Below are positions 31,652-39,406 of a stretch of DNA of 64,000 nt, in pieces (within the stretch, counting starts at the first letter, position 1; each line of letters begins with the position of its first letter). This stretch comes from Pseudomonas marvdashtae. Lineage in GTDB: Bacteria; Pseudomonadota; Gammaproteobacteria; Pseudomonadales; Pseudomonadaceae. Both the position numbers and the translations under genes were made by a program. Location of the stretch: NCBI RefSeq assembly GCF_014268655.2, contig NZ_JABWQX020000001.1, forward strand, positions 1,766,001 through 1,830,000, given 5' to 3'. Below the pieces are notes generated by a model, which was given only the letters and a program-made list of their open reading frames with translations, was not told where the DNA came from and did not search any database.

Positions 31652-31684
31652 GAAAGCGGGCGACTAATCAGTCGCCCGTTTCAT
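31652..31684 (+). terminator. Terminator after the small 31.4-kb gene
   Basis: GCGGGCGACT / AGTCGCCCGT stem around AATC, extended by A-T pairs, ending in TTTCAT. Confidence 0.85.
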
Positions 31685-31784
31685 AAAGCTTGGGAGAAAA
31701 TTCAAGAGGGCAGGACATGTGTCCCCATTGACTGCAGGGTATGGGTAAAGAAGAGGCGAAGCCAAAGAACAAGGAAACCCATAC

Positions 31785-32093
31785 TCAGACAGGCGAATGT
31801 TCAACTCCATGCCCAGGCTGCGCATGAAGATCAATGCCTAGCGCATGAATGACCTTGAGTACGGTATCAAATCTCGGCTTTGACCCGGGTGCGAACGCCT
31901 TATACAAACTTTCTCGCCCCATGCCAGAGTCCTTAGCGATCTGCGCCATGCCTCGGGCCTTGGCGACATAGCCGATCGCTCGGAGAAATTCCTCGCTATC
32001 ACCATCAGCCAGCACCTGAGAAAGGTATTCACTGATGGCTTCGTCGCTATCGAGCAGTGCCGCCATGTCAAATGTCGTCAGGTGTTGGCTCAT
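31785..32093 (-). CDS. HigA-like antitoxin (addiction module antidote)
   Basis: 102 residues starting at ATG 32093, 8 bases after AAGGAG. N-terminal extension (FDMAALLDSDEAISEYL) followed by a helix-turn-helix: MAQIAKDSGMGRESLYKAF and FDTVLKVIHALGIDL. This is the HI1420-type antidote family. It follows its toxin gene, the reverse of the usual antitoxin-first order. Confidence 0.88.
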   Translation of the reverse strand: MSQHLTTFDMAALLDSDEAISEYLSQVLADGDSEEFLRAIGYVAKARGMAQIAKDSGMGRESLYKAFAPGSKPRFDTVLKVIHALGIDLHAQPGHGVEHSPV

Positions 32094-32095
32094 GT

Positions 32096-32389
32096 TCAAA
32101 TCTCCTTTGCCAATTTCTTCGCTCGCCGGATATCAGCACTCTGTGAAGACTTGTCACCACCAGCCAATAGCACGATGACCACTCCACCGCGCATGGTGAA
32201 ATAGACCCGGTAGCCGGCGCCTACATCCACACGCAACTCTGAAATACCATCACCGACAGGTTTTACATCGCCCAGGTTACCTGCTGCTGCGCGATCAATG
32301 CGGCGGGCGATAGCGATTTTTGCTCGCAGATCACGGACCGATGAATGCCAAGCAGTGAACGTCTGCGTTTGCTGGATGAGATAATTCAT
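32096..32389 (-). CDS. RelE/HigB-like toxin (HI1419 killer family)
   Basis: 97 residues from ATG 32389 (MNYLIQQTQTFTAWHSSVRD). Motifs: GDVKPVGDGISELRVDVGAGYRVYF and VVIVLLAGGDKSSQ, typical of the HI1419-type addiction-module killer proteins. The longer frame to 32530 would run into a REP element and is rejected. Toxin and antitoxin genes are separated by 2 bases. Confidence 0.9.
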   Translation of the reverse strand: MNYLIQQTQTFTAWHSSVRDLRAKIAIARRIDRAAAGNLGDVKPVGDGISELRVDVGAGYRVYFTMRGGVVIVLLAGGDKSSQSADIRRAKKLAKEI

Positions 32390-32502
32390 GGGTTGACCGT
32401 ATCCAGTTGGATACTGGAAGTCAAGATACTGATGTTGGTCATCGGTCTCCAGTCTTTGACCGTTGATGCGGTTTGTCTGTAAAACCGCGCCATCCCTTTT
32501 TA

Positions 32503-32543
32503 GGGCGGCTTCGCCACCCAGCGGGAGCAAGCTCCCTTGCCAC
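32503..32543 (-). repeat. REP-like intergenic repeat, copy D
   Basis: Reverse-oriented copy: GGCGGCTTCGCCACCCAGCG, then GGAGCAAGCTCC and CTTGCCAC. It separates the DUF2867 gene from the toxin-antitoxin pair. Confidence 0.8.
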
Positions 32544-32563
32544 GGGGTCTGTGTTGTCGCGGC

Positions 32564-33088
32564 TCAGGCAGCCAAAGGCCAACCAACACGCGCTGCACGG
32601 CGCAGGCTCGCCTTAACAACCAAACGATGAAACGGGGCAATAACGAAGATGTAGGCTCGGCCCAGACGGTTGTGGCACTGGACTACGGTTGAAAAAATCA
32701 GTTGGCGACTGCCTGCTGGCTCTGCCTCTTCAGAGCAGAGGATTGATATCCGAAAGTCGAGGTGCTTGTCATCCTCTCCCAACACGATCTCAGTCTGGTT
32801 CGTGCTGTAGACCTTGAAGATTTGAATTCGGTTAGCAAGGGTTGCCAGATGTCTGGCTGTCTTGAGGCCAAAACAGGCAACGACGGTGTCTCGGACTTGC
32901 ATGAGCCATCCGATCCAGGGTGGCTGATGGGAAAGGATGAATCGCGCGAGCAAATCTGGATCGCTGGAGGTGCCCGCAGGGAGCTGAATTGCAAAAGCGT
33001 CCGCCAGGTTCGTCGCCGTGTAAAGGTGGGTGACGCCGGACCTCGAGGGGACCGGCACGGACTGAATGAGCTCAAATTCTCGGGGCAT
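32564..33088 (-). CDS. DUF2867 family protein
   Basis: 174 residues. The N-terminal part (DAFAIQLPAGTSSDPDLLARFIL) and the FKVYSTNQTEIVLGEDDKHLDFRIS stretch match my memory of DUF2867, a lipid- or ligand-binding-like fold found near transcription factors and SDR enzymes. No catalytic residues can be assigned. It is 24 bases downstream of the PfpI-family gene on the same strand, so the two probably form an operon. Confidence 0.75.
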   Translation of the reverse strand: MPREFELIQSVPVPSRSGVTHLYTATNLADAFAIQLPAGTSSDPDLLARFILSHQPPWIGWLMQVRDTVVACFGLKTARHLATLANRIQIFKVYSTNQTEIVLGEDDKHLDFRISILCSEEAEPAGSRQLIFSTVVQCHNRLGRAYIFVIAPFHRLVVKASLRRAARVGWPLAA

Positions 33089-33112
33089 TGGGGATCTCTT
33101 CCTGAGTTTTAA

Positions 33113-33769
33113 CTACCAATTAGATGACATGCCATGTCGCGTTTTTTGTTGGGAGGCGCCAACTTCTCCTTGTCGGATACTGAGCCCGATCAGCGCATCA
33201 TACAGCGCCTGCTGCCCAGCGGGCAGAACAGGGAGCAACGTCGCACGGCGCTTGTCGGCATCGAACCAGGATTCAACCAACCATCCCACCAGGTAGAGCG
33301 CCGAAAGGCATCCGCCAGCGGTCGCAACGTTGCCCTGGCATACAAGAGGCTGGTCCACGGGCTCAAGTCCCAGCGCTTGCAAGCCCGATCGTGCATCGGG
33401 GTGTGTCGTTGCCTGGCCGCGGAGCAGCCCAAGCCGTTGGAGAATGAAAGCTCCGGCACAGATGGCGCCGATTCGCTGGTGTCTGGGGTCTAGTTCAAAC
33501 GACGGCAGGAAATCCGGGTCGGCCAGTGCGGCGGGTATTCCTTCCTTGCCGCTGGCGAACAATACCGCGTCGGCACTGTTGGCCTCGGAAAGCGGACCGT
33601 GCACCGGAACAGGCAGGCCGTGCGCCGAGCGCACGACAGTGCTGGAACCCAATATTCGAACGTGCCAGTCCTCGGTGTTGCGGCCTAAGATGTCCCACAT
33701 CAGGAATAGGTCGATGTCAGTGAATTGGTCGAACGCAACCAGAGCGATTTTCTTCAAGGCGAGCTCCAT
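33113..33769 (-). CDS. DJ-1/PfpI family protein
   Basis: 218 residues from ATG 33769 (MELALKKIALVAFDQFTDID). The nucleophile-elbow cysteine is in IGAICAGAFILQRLGLL; the N-terminal Glu/Asp partner region is present. Members include isonitrile hydratases and stress glyoxalases; the fluorescens-group homologues are often of the isonitrile-hydratase type, which is a guess here. Divergent from a TetR gene, with a palindrome between them, so it is probably the target of that repressor. Confidence 0.85.
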   Translation of the reverse strand: MELALKKIALVAFDQFTDIDLFLMWDILGRNTEDWHVRILGSSTVVRSAHGLPVPVHGPLSEANSADAVLFASGKEGIPAALADPDFLPSFELDPRHQRIGAICAGAFILQRLGLLRGQATTHPDARSGLQALGLEPVDQPLVCQGNVATAGGCLSALYLVGWLVESWFDADKRRATLLPVLPAGQQALYDALIGLSIRQGEVGASQQKTRHGMSSNW

Positions 33770-33836
33770 GAAAAGTACCGGCATGCAAAACGCAACGGCT
33801 ATCTTTGCCTGAGTTCAAAGCGTATCAATCGGCTGC

Positions 33837-33861
33837 GCGCCATACACAGCCTGTATGGCGC
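33837..33861. promoter_or_regulatory. Probable TetR operator
   Basis: Perfect 10-bp arms GCGCCATACA and TGTATGGCGC around a 5-base centre, in the 114-base region between the divergent PfpI and TetR genes and 22 bases before the TetR start. Size and position fit a TetR dimer site controlling both genes. Confidence 0.75.
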
Positions 33862-33883
33862 TAAATAGGGAGCGAAATAACGA

Positions 33884-34453
33884 ATGGAAAAACTAACGCG
33901 TCACCATTGGATCGCTGCTGGTTTTGAGGCCCTCGACCAGACAGGGCATATTGGCGTGTCAGCCGAGAGTCTATCGCGCCGATTGAATGTGACCCGCGGA
34001 TCGTTCTATCACCATTTCCGCAATCGCGAAGACTTTGTCCGCACCTTGCTGGCCGCTTGGGAAGAAGACTACACGGAGCGCATGCTCGCTTTTGCGGCCC
34101 AGGGTCGTAGCACGGGCGAAATCTTGAAACGCTACTTGAGTATTGCCGCTGAGAAACAACCTGGGCGGGAAGTTTCCATCCGAGCCTGGTCGCTGCACGA
34201 TCCGTTGGTAGCCGAGTATCAACAGCGCGTTGACACACGACGACTGGACTTCGCGGTACGAGCGTGCCGCCGCTTCGCCCATAGGCCAGGCGAAGCAGAG
34301 GTGATGGGGCAGGTGGCCCATATATGCCTGATTGGGGGCCAACAGGCAGGGCTGCGGCGTGATGCCGCTCGCTTCAACAGTTTTGTGCATCGAGCCTTTT
34401 CACTTTTTGAAGGAGCTCTTCCACCATGGCGGACTTGGTCACGAGAGGGATGA
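33884..34453 (+). CDS. TetR/AcrR-family regulator
   Basis: 189 residues. N-terminal helix-turn-helix: GVSAESLSRRLNVTRGSFYHHFRNREDF, ending in the typical YHHF. The C-terminal ligand domain carries Trp and Tyr residues but the ligand cannot be deduced. It is expected to repress itself and the divergent PfpI/DUF2867 genes through the palindrome at 33837. Confidence 0.9.
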   Translation: MEKLTRHHWIAAGFEALDQTGHIGVSAESLSRRLNVTRGSFYHHFRNREDFVRTLLAAWEEDYTERMLAFAAQGRSTGEILKRYLSIAAEKQPGREVSIRAWSLHDPLVAEYQQRVDTRRLDFAVRACRRFAHRPGEAEVMGQVAHICLIGGQQAGLRRDAARFNSFVHRAFSLFEGALPPWRTWSREG

Positions 34454-34556
34454 GCATGGGGAGGCCTGATCTGATGGCGTTGTGGACGGGTCATGGGTGG
34501 GGGCCGCGAATAGCCAAACCCTGTGTTCCGATGTCTATTCGGGATGAGGACCGTTA

Positions 34557-35171
34557 ATGCCGTACAACTACACGAACGGCCGCTACTTGGTCTTCAAAGG
34601 CCGGGGCAGCGATGGGGCGCCCTTGGGCCGGATTCACCAGGACGGAATAGTTCGAAACCTCCTGGGTGAGCCGCTGTATTACATAAACATGGACGAACAT
34701 GCGTTCAGTTCGGTCGATTTTGTCTTTCAGGGCGGTATACAAAAAAGTCGCGGCACGTTTTATGTGCTCAGCGACAAAGTTCTTTTCACATTTTCCGAGA
34801 TGATGGTTAAGCCACTGGGAAACGAGACTGAGGAGGAGGCGCTTCACAGGGAGTTCAAAAGGAGGGCGCTAAGTTTGGCAGGGCAGATCATCCAGGCGAA
34901 AAATGAGATGGTGCAGGCACGCTTGGATATGGCCTGGTCCAATTTAAATCTTTTCCGCCGTTTCCGTGCCTTCCTCACGAGCCGAGCCCGCAGGGAGCGA
35001 ACATCGCCAGGGTGGCGTTACAGTGGGCTGGAAAGTGATCATGAGCTTAAATCGACGTCTGTCCCCGCGTCCTCCAGTGAGTTCAAAATCATAATCTGTC
35101 CCCAGTCTCAGCAAAGAGGGGCAATCAATGCCCAAGAAACTTCAGGAAAGCAAAACAGCAACGGCCGCTGA
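34557..35171 (+). CDS. Unrecognised protein with an eroded C-terminus
   Basis: 204 residues, preceded by a GATGAGGACC ribosome site. The first ~90 residues look folded and beta-rich (YLVFKGRGSDGAPLGRIHQDG, TFYVLSDKVLFTFSEMMV). The last ~35 codons run through a degraded copy of the CTGTCCCC repeat arm and overlap the next gene, so the original stop was probably lost and the tail is repeat-derived. Codon use is less GC-biased than the core genes. No family recognised. Confidence 0.5.
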   Translation: MPYNYTNGRYLVFKGRGSDGAPLGRIHQDGIVRNLLGEPLYYINMDEHAFSSVDFVFQGGIQKSRGTFYVLSDKVLFTFSEMMVKPLGNETEEEALHREFKRRALSLAGQIIQAKNEMVQARLDMAWSNLNLFRRFRAFLTSRARRERTSPGWRYSGLESDHELKSTSVPASSSEFKIIICPQSQQRGAINAQETSGKQNSNGR

Positions 35172-35328
35172 CATCGAGCGCTCTATCCTGGCTCTGAACA
35201 AAATGGCTGAACGCCTCTGGGGCGACGGGCGGGAAGCTGAGGCGAAAGCCTTGCTCGATGCCTTGGATGCTTTAAACAGGGCGCTCGACAGGATCAGGAT
35301 TGGGGAGAGCCGCAGGGTTCTTCATTGA
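35128..35328 (+). CDS. Small helical protein, duplicated as a fragment at 38.4 kb
   Basis: 66 residues, charged and helical (IERSILALNKMAERLWGDG, REAEAKALLDALDALNRALD), preceded by AAAGAGGGGC. Its last 20 residues are encoded again, with identical amino acids but many silent differences, at 38410-38472. Purifying selection on the peptide before that copy decayed argues that this is a real protein. Function unknown. Confidence 0.65.
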   Translation: MPKKLQESKTATAADIERSILALNKMAERLWGDGREAEAKALLDALDALNRALDRIRIGESRRVLH

Positions 35329-35718
35329 GCATTAGAGTGTTTACGTGATGGCCGCTCGTCAACGGGCGCACTTGCGCAAGATGTGGGCCGCAGGGGTTAC
35401 AGGGTTGCCAATGAGCTTGCCCTGAGTAATCTCCTGGTCTCTGCGGTGCAAGCGGTCTCGATGGTCACTAACCGATTCCTGCCCAATGAACAGCGCAATT
35501 CCAGGGACGGCCCCCTGCAGGCAGTGAGCATCGCTTCGTAATGATTTGACCGGTGGTCCGGCCCTTTGGAATTACTGCCGCCCGGGAGACTCCATCCCAT
35601 CGAGGAATATGTATTCCTCAATGGCGGTGAACACCGCCCCGAGGTAAATGGAATGACGTCGTTCGAAGAATTCAGGGCCACATTCCATGAGCTTCTCAAA
35701 GAGCTGGATGCCGCGGCG

Positions 35719-36030
35719 TCATGCGACCGAAAGTCCCACTTTCGCGGTATCGGCGCCTGGTTCCGGACCATACACCAACACACCTTTCTCGGAAGGCATG
35801 CCGAAGCTTTTTACAACAGCAGGTGTGACCACGCCGAGATGCGCCCCTAGGTGTCCCGCCGCAACGGGCACGGGAGCGGCGTCCAGAAGCCGATAGAAAT
35901 AAATCCGTTTCTGATCTGTATTGGCAACCCCATGGCGCCGCAGAAAAGGCTCTACTCAACGCTCACCCAGTTCCTAGGCAATGTCGCGGGTGGCTAGGTC
36001 CTGGTATCGATCCCTTCCCCTGATAGCGTT
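35719..36030 (-). pseudogene. Degenerate gene with two in-frame stops, PDZ-like end
   Basis: Read on the minus strand, a continuous protein-like frame runs from about 36030 (RDRYQDLATRDIA) to a stop at 35719, interrupted by TAG (35974-35976) and TGA (35956-35958). The last part (HLGVVTPAVVKSFGMPSEK, then PGADTAKVGL) resembles the start of an HtrA-type PDZ domain, but the middle (RIYFYRLLDAAPVPVAAG) does not fit, so the family is undecided. No start codon is visible. The flanking stretch 35329-35718 holds nothing I can support firmly. Confidence 0.4.
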
Positions 36031-36041
36031 GTGTGAAAAGG

Positions 36042-36350
36042 TTAATGACGGGCTTTGTGAAGTGCACGAAACGCCGAGCTTATCCGAATGGAAAGGGGCT
36101 GTGCCCTGCGGGTTTTCAAACCTTGCCGAGCTAGCTGGATGTCTCCATAAATATGCTTGGCGAGGTTTTTCAATCCGGCTTCTCCTCGATAGTCGCTTCT
36201 TACCAATCCCACCACTGCAAATGATTCCCCGGTCTCTCCTGTTACCGTGAGCGAGGCAGTGCCGTCAGCGCACAGGGTACATTTGACCGTGCATCCTGGC
36301 AGCAGGCGTCCCAACGCGTCCTCAATCTCGGCCCTACCTAGCTTGTCCAC
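36042..36350 (-). CDS. Small DUF1652-like protein
   Basis: About 102 residues from GTG 36350 (a CGAGG ribosome-like site lies upstream); a longer start at 36383 is possible. The segment LLPGCTVKCTLCADGTASLT followed by TGETGESFAVVGL and an alpha-helix recalls the DUF1652 Pseudomonas family (small cysteine-bearing beta-alpha proteins), without certainty. Divergent from the KaiC-like gene. Confidence 0.45.
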   Translation of the reverse strand: MDKLGRAEIEDALGRLLPGCTVKCTLCADGTASLTVTGETGESFAVVGLVRSDYRGEAGLKNLAKHIYGDIQLARQGLKTRRAQPLSIRISSAFRALHKARH

Positions 36351-36536
36351 GACGCAACCTCGGGTTCGTTTGGGCCAAAGCATAGCCAGAATACAGGCAG
36401 TGATACAGAGATCTGACGAAAGCGAACGTTTTTCCGCACCTACTTTCTATTCACCTGAATGGCCTCGAATTAGAATTGACGTTAGCATTTCATTCGTCCG
36501 GCTAAAAAAGCCTGTTTTTCAGATCAGGGTCACATT

Positions 36537-37976
36537 GTGGAAAAGCTAAAACGCCTTCAAAGCGGAATCGAAGGGCTCGACGCTCTGCTGAATGGAGGGC
36601 TGGTCGCAGGTGCTTCATACATAGTCCAAGGCCGCCCAGGTTCAGGCAAGACTATCCTCGCCAACCAGCTTGGATTCCATCATGTGCGCAATGGAGGCCG
36701 AGTTTTAGTCGCCACGCTGCTGGCCGAGTCACATGACCGTCTTTTCCAGTTTCTTTCTACCCTGAGCTTTTTTGACGCATCCAAAGTTGGCGCTGAGATC
36801 CAATTCGTCAGCGCATTCGATACGTTGGAAAACGAAGGTTTGGATGAGGTAGTGAAACTGCTTCGGCGCGAGATCAGTCGGCAAAAGGCTACCGTCATGG
36901 TCGTCGATGGTTTGCTCAATGCGCGTTCCAAGGCCGATTCGTCTATCGACACCAAGAAGTTCATCTCAGAGCTGCAAGGGCATGCGGCTTTCGCCGGTTG
37001 TACCGTACTGTTCCTCACTAGCTCTCGGCTTGACGACGGTAGCCCGGAGCACACGATGGTGGACGGTGTGATCGAAATGGGAGAAGAGCTGTTCGGTACG
37101 CGTTCGGTACGGCGTATTCAACTGCGTAAGACTCGCGGTAGCAGCGCATTGACCGGCCTCCACGAGTGTGAAATCACCGATGACGGCTTAGTTGTCTATC
37201 CGCGCCTCGAAAGCCTGTACAGTCGCCCTTCCTCGCCTGACAGTGCGGACCTGACGCGTATCGCCAGTGGAATCGAGTCGCTGGATGACATATTGGGCGG
37301 GGGGTTACACAGCTCAAGTGTATCTTTGGTCATGGGCCCCTCCGGGATCGGTAAAACGACGCTGGGTCTCAAATTTCTGGCCAAGTCGACGGTAGATGCC
37401 CCAGGCCTGCATTTTGGATTTTATGAAAGCCCGCAGCGGCTACGCCTGAAAGGCCGCTCACTGGGCATCGACATCGAAGCCATGGAAGCAAGCGGTGCGT
37501 TGAGCATTGTCTGGCAGCCCACCACCGAAGGGTTGCTGGATGGGCTCGGCGCGCGGCTGCTGAGCATCGTTAAAGAAAAAGGTATCAAACGCCTATTCAT
37601 CGATAGCCTAAGCGGCATGACTCGGGTTTCGACAAATCCGGGGCGGATTACAGATTTCTACAGTGCGCTTATGAACGAGCTGCGCTCCCGAGGCGTTACG
37701 GTATTCGCTTCTTGGGAAATGCGTGACCTGTTTGGTTCCGAGGTCAGCGCACCGAACTCTGACCTATCAAGCATCGTCGATAACCTGATGCTCATGCGTT
37801 TCTTTGAGAATGGTTCTGAACTAAGCAGGACGCTTTCCATTCTTAAGGTACGAGATAGCTCCTATGACCCTTCGCGATTCGAGGTGGTCATTCGTGATCA
37901 AGATGTTTACCTGAAAAAGGCTTTGAGAAATGAACCGCCAGTCGCCACTGAGTCATCGCCTGGTTCAACATCATAG
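36537..37976 (+). CDS. Tandem RecA-like KaiC-family ATPase
   Basis: 479 residues, two KaiC domains as in the cyanobacterial clock protein, starting at GTG 36537. Walker A motifs are GRPGSGKT (32-39) and GPSGIGKT (267-274), and both Walker B regions (VMVVDGLL, RLFIDSLSG) are present. In each domain only the second of the paired catalytic glutamates is kept: LLAES in domain 1, FYES in domain 2. Ser411-Ser412 in SDLSSIVDN align with the phosphorylated Ser431-Thr432 of Synechococcus KaiC, and SELSRTLSILKVRDS is well conserved after it. No KaiA or KaiB is nearby. A receiver protein follows after 23 bases. A phospho-switch coupled to two-component signalling is the likely role; target unknown. Confidence 0.9.
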   Translation: MEKLKRLQSGIEGLDALLNGGLVAGASYIVQGRPGSGKTILANQLGFHHVRNGGRVLVATLLAESHDRLFQFLSTLSFFDASKVGAEIQFVSAFDTLENEGLDEVVKLLRREISRQKATVMVVDGLLNARSKADSSIDTKKFISELQGHAAFAGCTVLFLTSSRLDDGSPEHTMVDGVIEMGEELFGTRSVRRIQLRKTRGSSALTGLHECEITDDGLVVYPRLESLYSRPSSPDSADLTRIASGIESLDDILGGGLHSSSVSLVMGPSGIGKTTLGLKFLAKSTVDAPGLHFGFYESPQRLRLKGRSLGIDIEAMEASGALSIVWQPTTEGLLDGLGARLLSIVKEKGIKRLFIDSLSGMTRVSTNPGRITDFYSALMNELRSRGVTVFASWEMRDLFGSEVSAPNSDLSSIVDNLMLMRFFENGSELSRTLSILKVRDSSYDPSRFEVVIRDQDVYLKKALRNEPPVATESSPGSTS

Positions 37977-37999
37977 GTCTTTGGGCAGGTTGAATTGAC

Positions 38000-38362
38000 A
38001 TGACCACCATCCTGGTCGTCGACGACGAGTATTTGATCGCTGACATTATCAGCTTCGCGCTGGAGGACGAGGGCTTCATGGTCGTAAAGGCCAGCAATGG
38101 TCGAAAAGGACTCGAGGTGCTCGAAAGAGAGCGTCCAGCGTTGATTGTTACGGACTTCATGATGCCCGTCATGGACGGCCTGGAGTTCGCCACCGCCGTG
38201 CGAGCTCTTTCCTCCACCCATCATTTGCCAATCATCTTAATGAGCGGTGCCCAGGCGCACATAGGTATGCAGAGATCGGATTTATTTGATGCTGTGCTGC
38301 CAAAGCCATTCGACATAGAGTCGATCATCGCGGAAGTAAAAAAGCTCTTGGCTTCGGAGTAG
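38000..38362 (+). CDS. Stand-alone CheY-like receiver protein
   Basis: 120 residues, receiver domain only. Acidic pocket Asp8-Asp9, phospho-acceptor Asp52 in LIVTDFMMPVMDG, Ser/Thr switch in ILMSGA, and the conserved lysine in LPKPFD. No output domain, so it acts through protein contacts or as a phosphate sink. Directly follows the KaiC-like gene and is surely co-transcribed with it. No histidine kinase is in the window. Confidence 0.93.
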   Translation: MTTILVVDDEYLIADIISFALEDEGFMVVKASNGRKGLEVLERERPALIVTDFMMPVMDGLEFATAVRALSSTHHLPIILMSGAQAHIGMQRSDLFDAVLPKPFDIESIIAEVKKLLASE

Positions 38363-38403
38363 TTCGTAAGTGGACCCGTCCGCAGGCGCGCTCTCAGCCT
38401 TAG

Positions 38404-38472
38404 GGGCAGGATGCGTTGAACCGCGCCCTTGATCGCATAAGGATCGGGGAGAGCCGTAGAGTGCTTCACTGA
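38404..38472 (+). pseudogene. Fragment duplicating the end of the 35.1-kb small gene
   Basis: From 38410 the frame reads DALNRALDRIRIGESRRVLH and stop, identical to the last 20 residues of the protein at 35128-35328. Upstream in frame is a TAG and the rest of the gene is missing. The DNA differs at many third positions, so the duplication is old. It begins 41 bases after the receiver gene. Confidence 0.8.
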
Positions 38473-38614
38473 AGCCCGCCAAGTCCCATGGCTACAAACC
38501 GATCCTGCAGGCCGAGAGTCGAGGACGGAGCGTGACCGGCCCGGGAAGTCGTGAATTAATTTGAACTGCCCGGGCCATGGTCTGCCGAACGCCTATCACC
38601 AAGAGGACAAGCGC

Positions 38615-38734
38615 ATGAGCGACGAACAGAAAAAAGAGCCGCCCAAGGACGACACTCCCGCCCATTCCACCGAGCAGGAGCGTGAACGTTTGAAGGATTT
38701 CAACAAGGACGGAATTCCGCCGGGGTCTTCCTGA
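38615..38734 (+). CDS. Very small hydrophilic protein, 39 residues
   Basis: Reads MSDEQKKEPPKDD and ends DFNKDGIPPGSS. Ribosome site AAGAGGACAAG lies 5-8 bases upstream of the ATG at 38615. Charged and without a hydrophobic core; I believe similar short proteins occur across Pseudomonas, but have no function to offer. Confidence 0.6.
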   Translation: MSDEQKKEPPKDDTPAHSTEQERERLKDFNKDGIPPGSS

Positions 38735-38788
38735 GTGCAGCGGCGCCGTTCGCTGGAAGCGCTTTAAACAGCGCGACCGAAAAATATT

Positions 38789-38923
38789 TTACCGGACCAC
38801 ACAAACCCAGTGATGGCCATGCCGATACGGCGCGCGGATAAACGCCACGTCCGAGACCAGTACCATGCCGCGGTCCTGAAGTGCTTCGGTCAGTTCTACG
38901 AGTGTCTCTGCTTCGATAGTCAT
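38789..38923 (-). CDS. Very small protein, 44 residues
   Basis: Starts MTIEAETLVELTEALQDRGM and ends HGHHWVCVVR. ATG at 38923 is preceded by GAGGTAACAGCA. The last third is rich in His, Trp and Cys, possibly a metal site, which is speculation. Convergent with the 39-residue gene. No family recognised. Confidence 0.5.
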   Translation of the reverse strand: MTIEAETLVELTEALQDRGMVLVSDVAFIRAPYRHGHHWVCVVR

Positions 38924-39064
38924 TGCTGTTACCTCGTCAGATGACTGCCTTCATAATTTTTGACCGGACGCCGCGACGGGTAATTCATTTTTCTAACGAG
39001 CTGATCCAAGGGCACTCAGCGCCTGTCAGCTCTTGCTGCTGACTCAAGATGCTGCTGACTCAAG

Positions 39065-39328
39065 ATGCCGCTGGCTCTAGCGTATCTTTATAATTCAGAG
39101 ACTGAAAACTGGGTCCAACTGTTCAACGATGTCAGTTGGGGAGACGACGGCCTTCATTTCACGGCCTTCGCCTACAGCAACAAGCCAGATCTTTATGACC
39201 ATCCGTATCATAAGTCCAAGACTCCGCAAGTGATCGCTATCAACGACGACGGGACGCTTAAGCAAATATCGTTCATTAAAAGCACTGATCGCTCCGAGTC
39301 GACACTGTTCCGAAAGAGCGCCAAGTAA
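39065..39328 (+). CDS. Hypothetical small protein
   Basis: 87 residues with several aromatic residues (YLYNSETENWVQLFNDVSWG, HFTAFAYSNKPDLYD). No signal or membrane helix, no ribosome site of quality. It may be the C-terminal part of a longer protein whose start has been lost: an imperfect tandem repeat (GCTGCTGACTCAAGATG) lies just upstream. Confidence 0.4.
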   Translation: MPLALAYLYNSETENWVQLFNDVSWGDDGLHFTAFAYSNKPDLYDHPYHKSKTPQVIAINDDGTLKQISFIKSTDRSESTLFRKSAK

Positions 39329-39371
39329 GGTCATGTCTAAGGCATCGGTGTCATTCGATAGGGCATCAGGA

Positions 39372-39401
39372 TAAAAAAAGCCCCACAGGGACGTGGGGCT
39401 T
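39372..39401 (-). terminator. Terminator of the DUF3606 gene
   Basis: Stem AGCCCCAC / GTGGGGCT (39379-39386, 39393-39400), and on the minus strand a run of seven Ts follows. It is only 6 bases past the stop. Confidence 0.88.
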
Positions 39402-39406
39402 ATTGA

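Noticed and set aside
35566..35850. Plus-strand 94-codon frame (contains TSFEEFRATFHELLKELDA)
   Set aside because: Looks partly protein-like, but has a TTG start without ribosome site and its second half overlaps the more convincing degenerate minus-strand gene.
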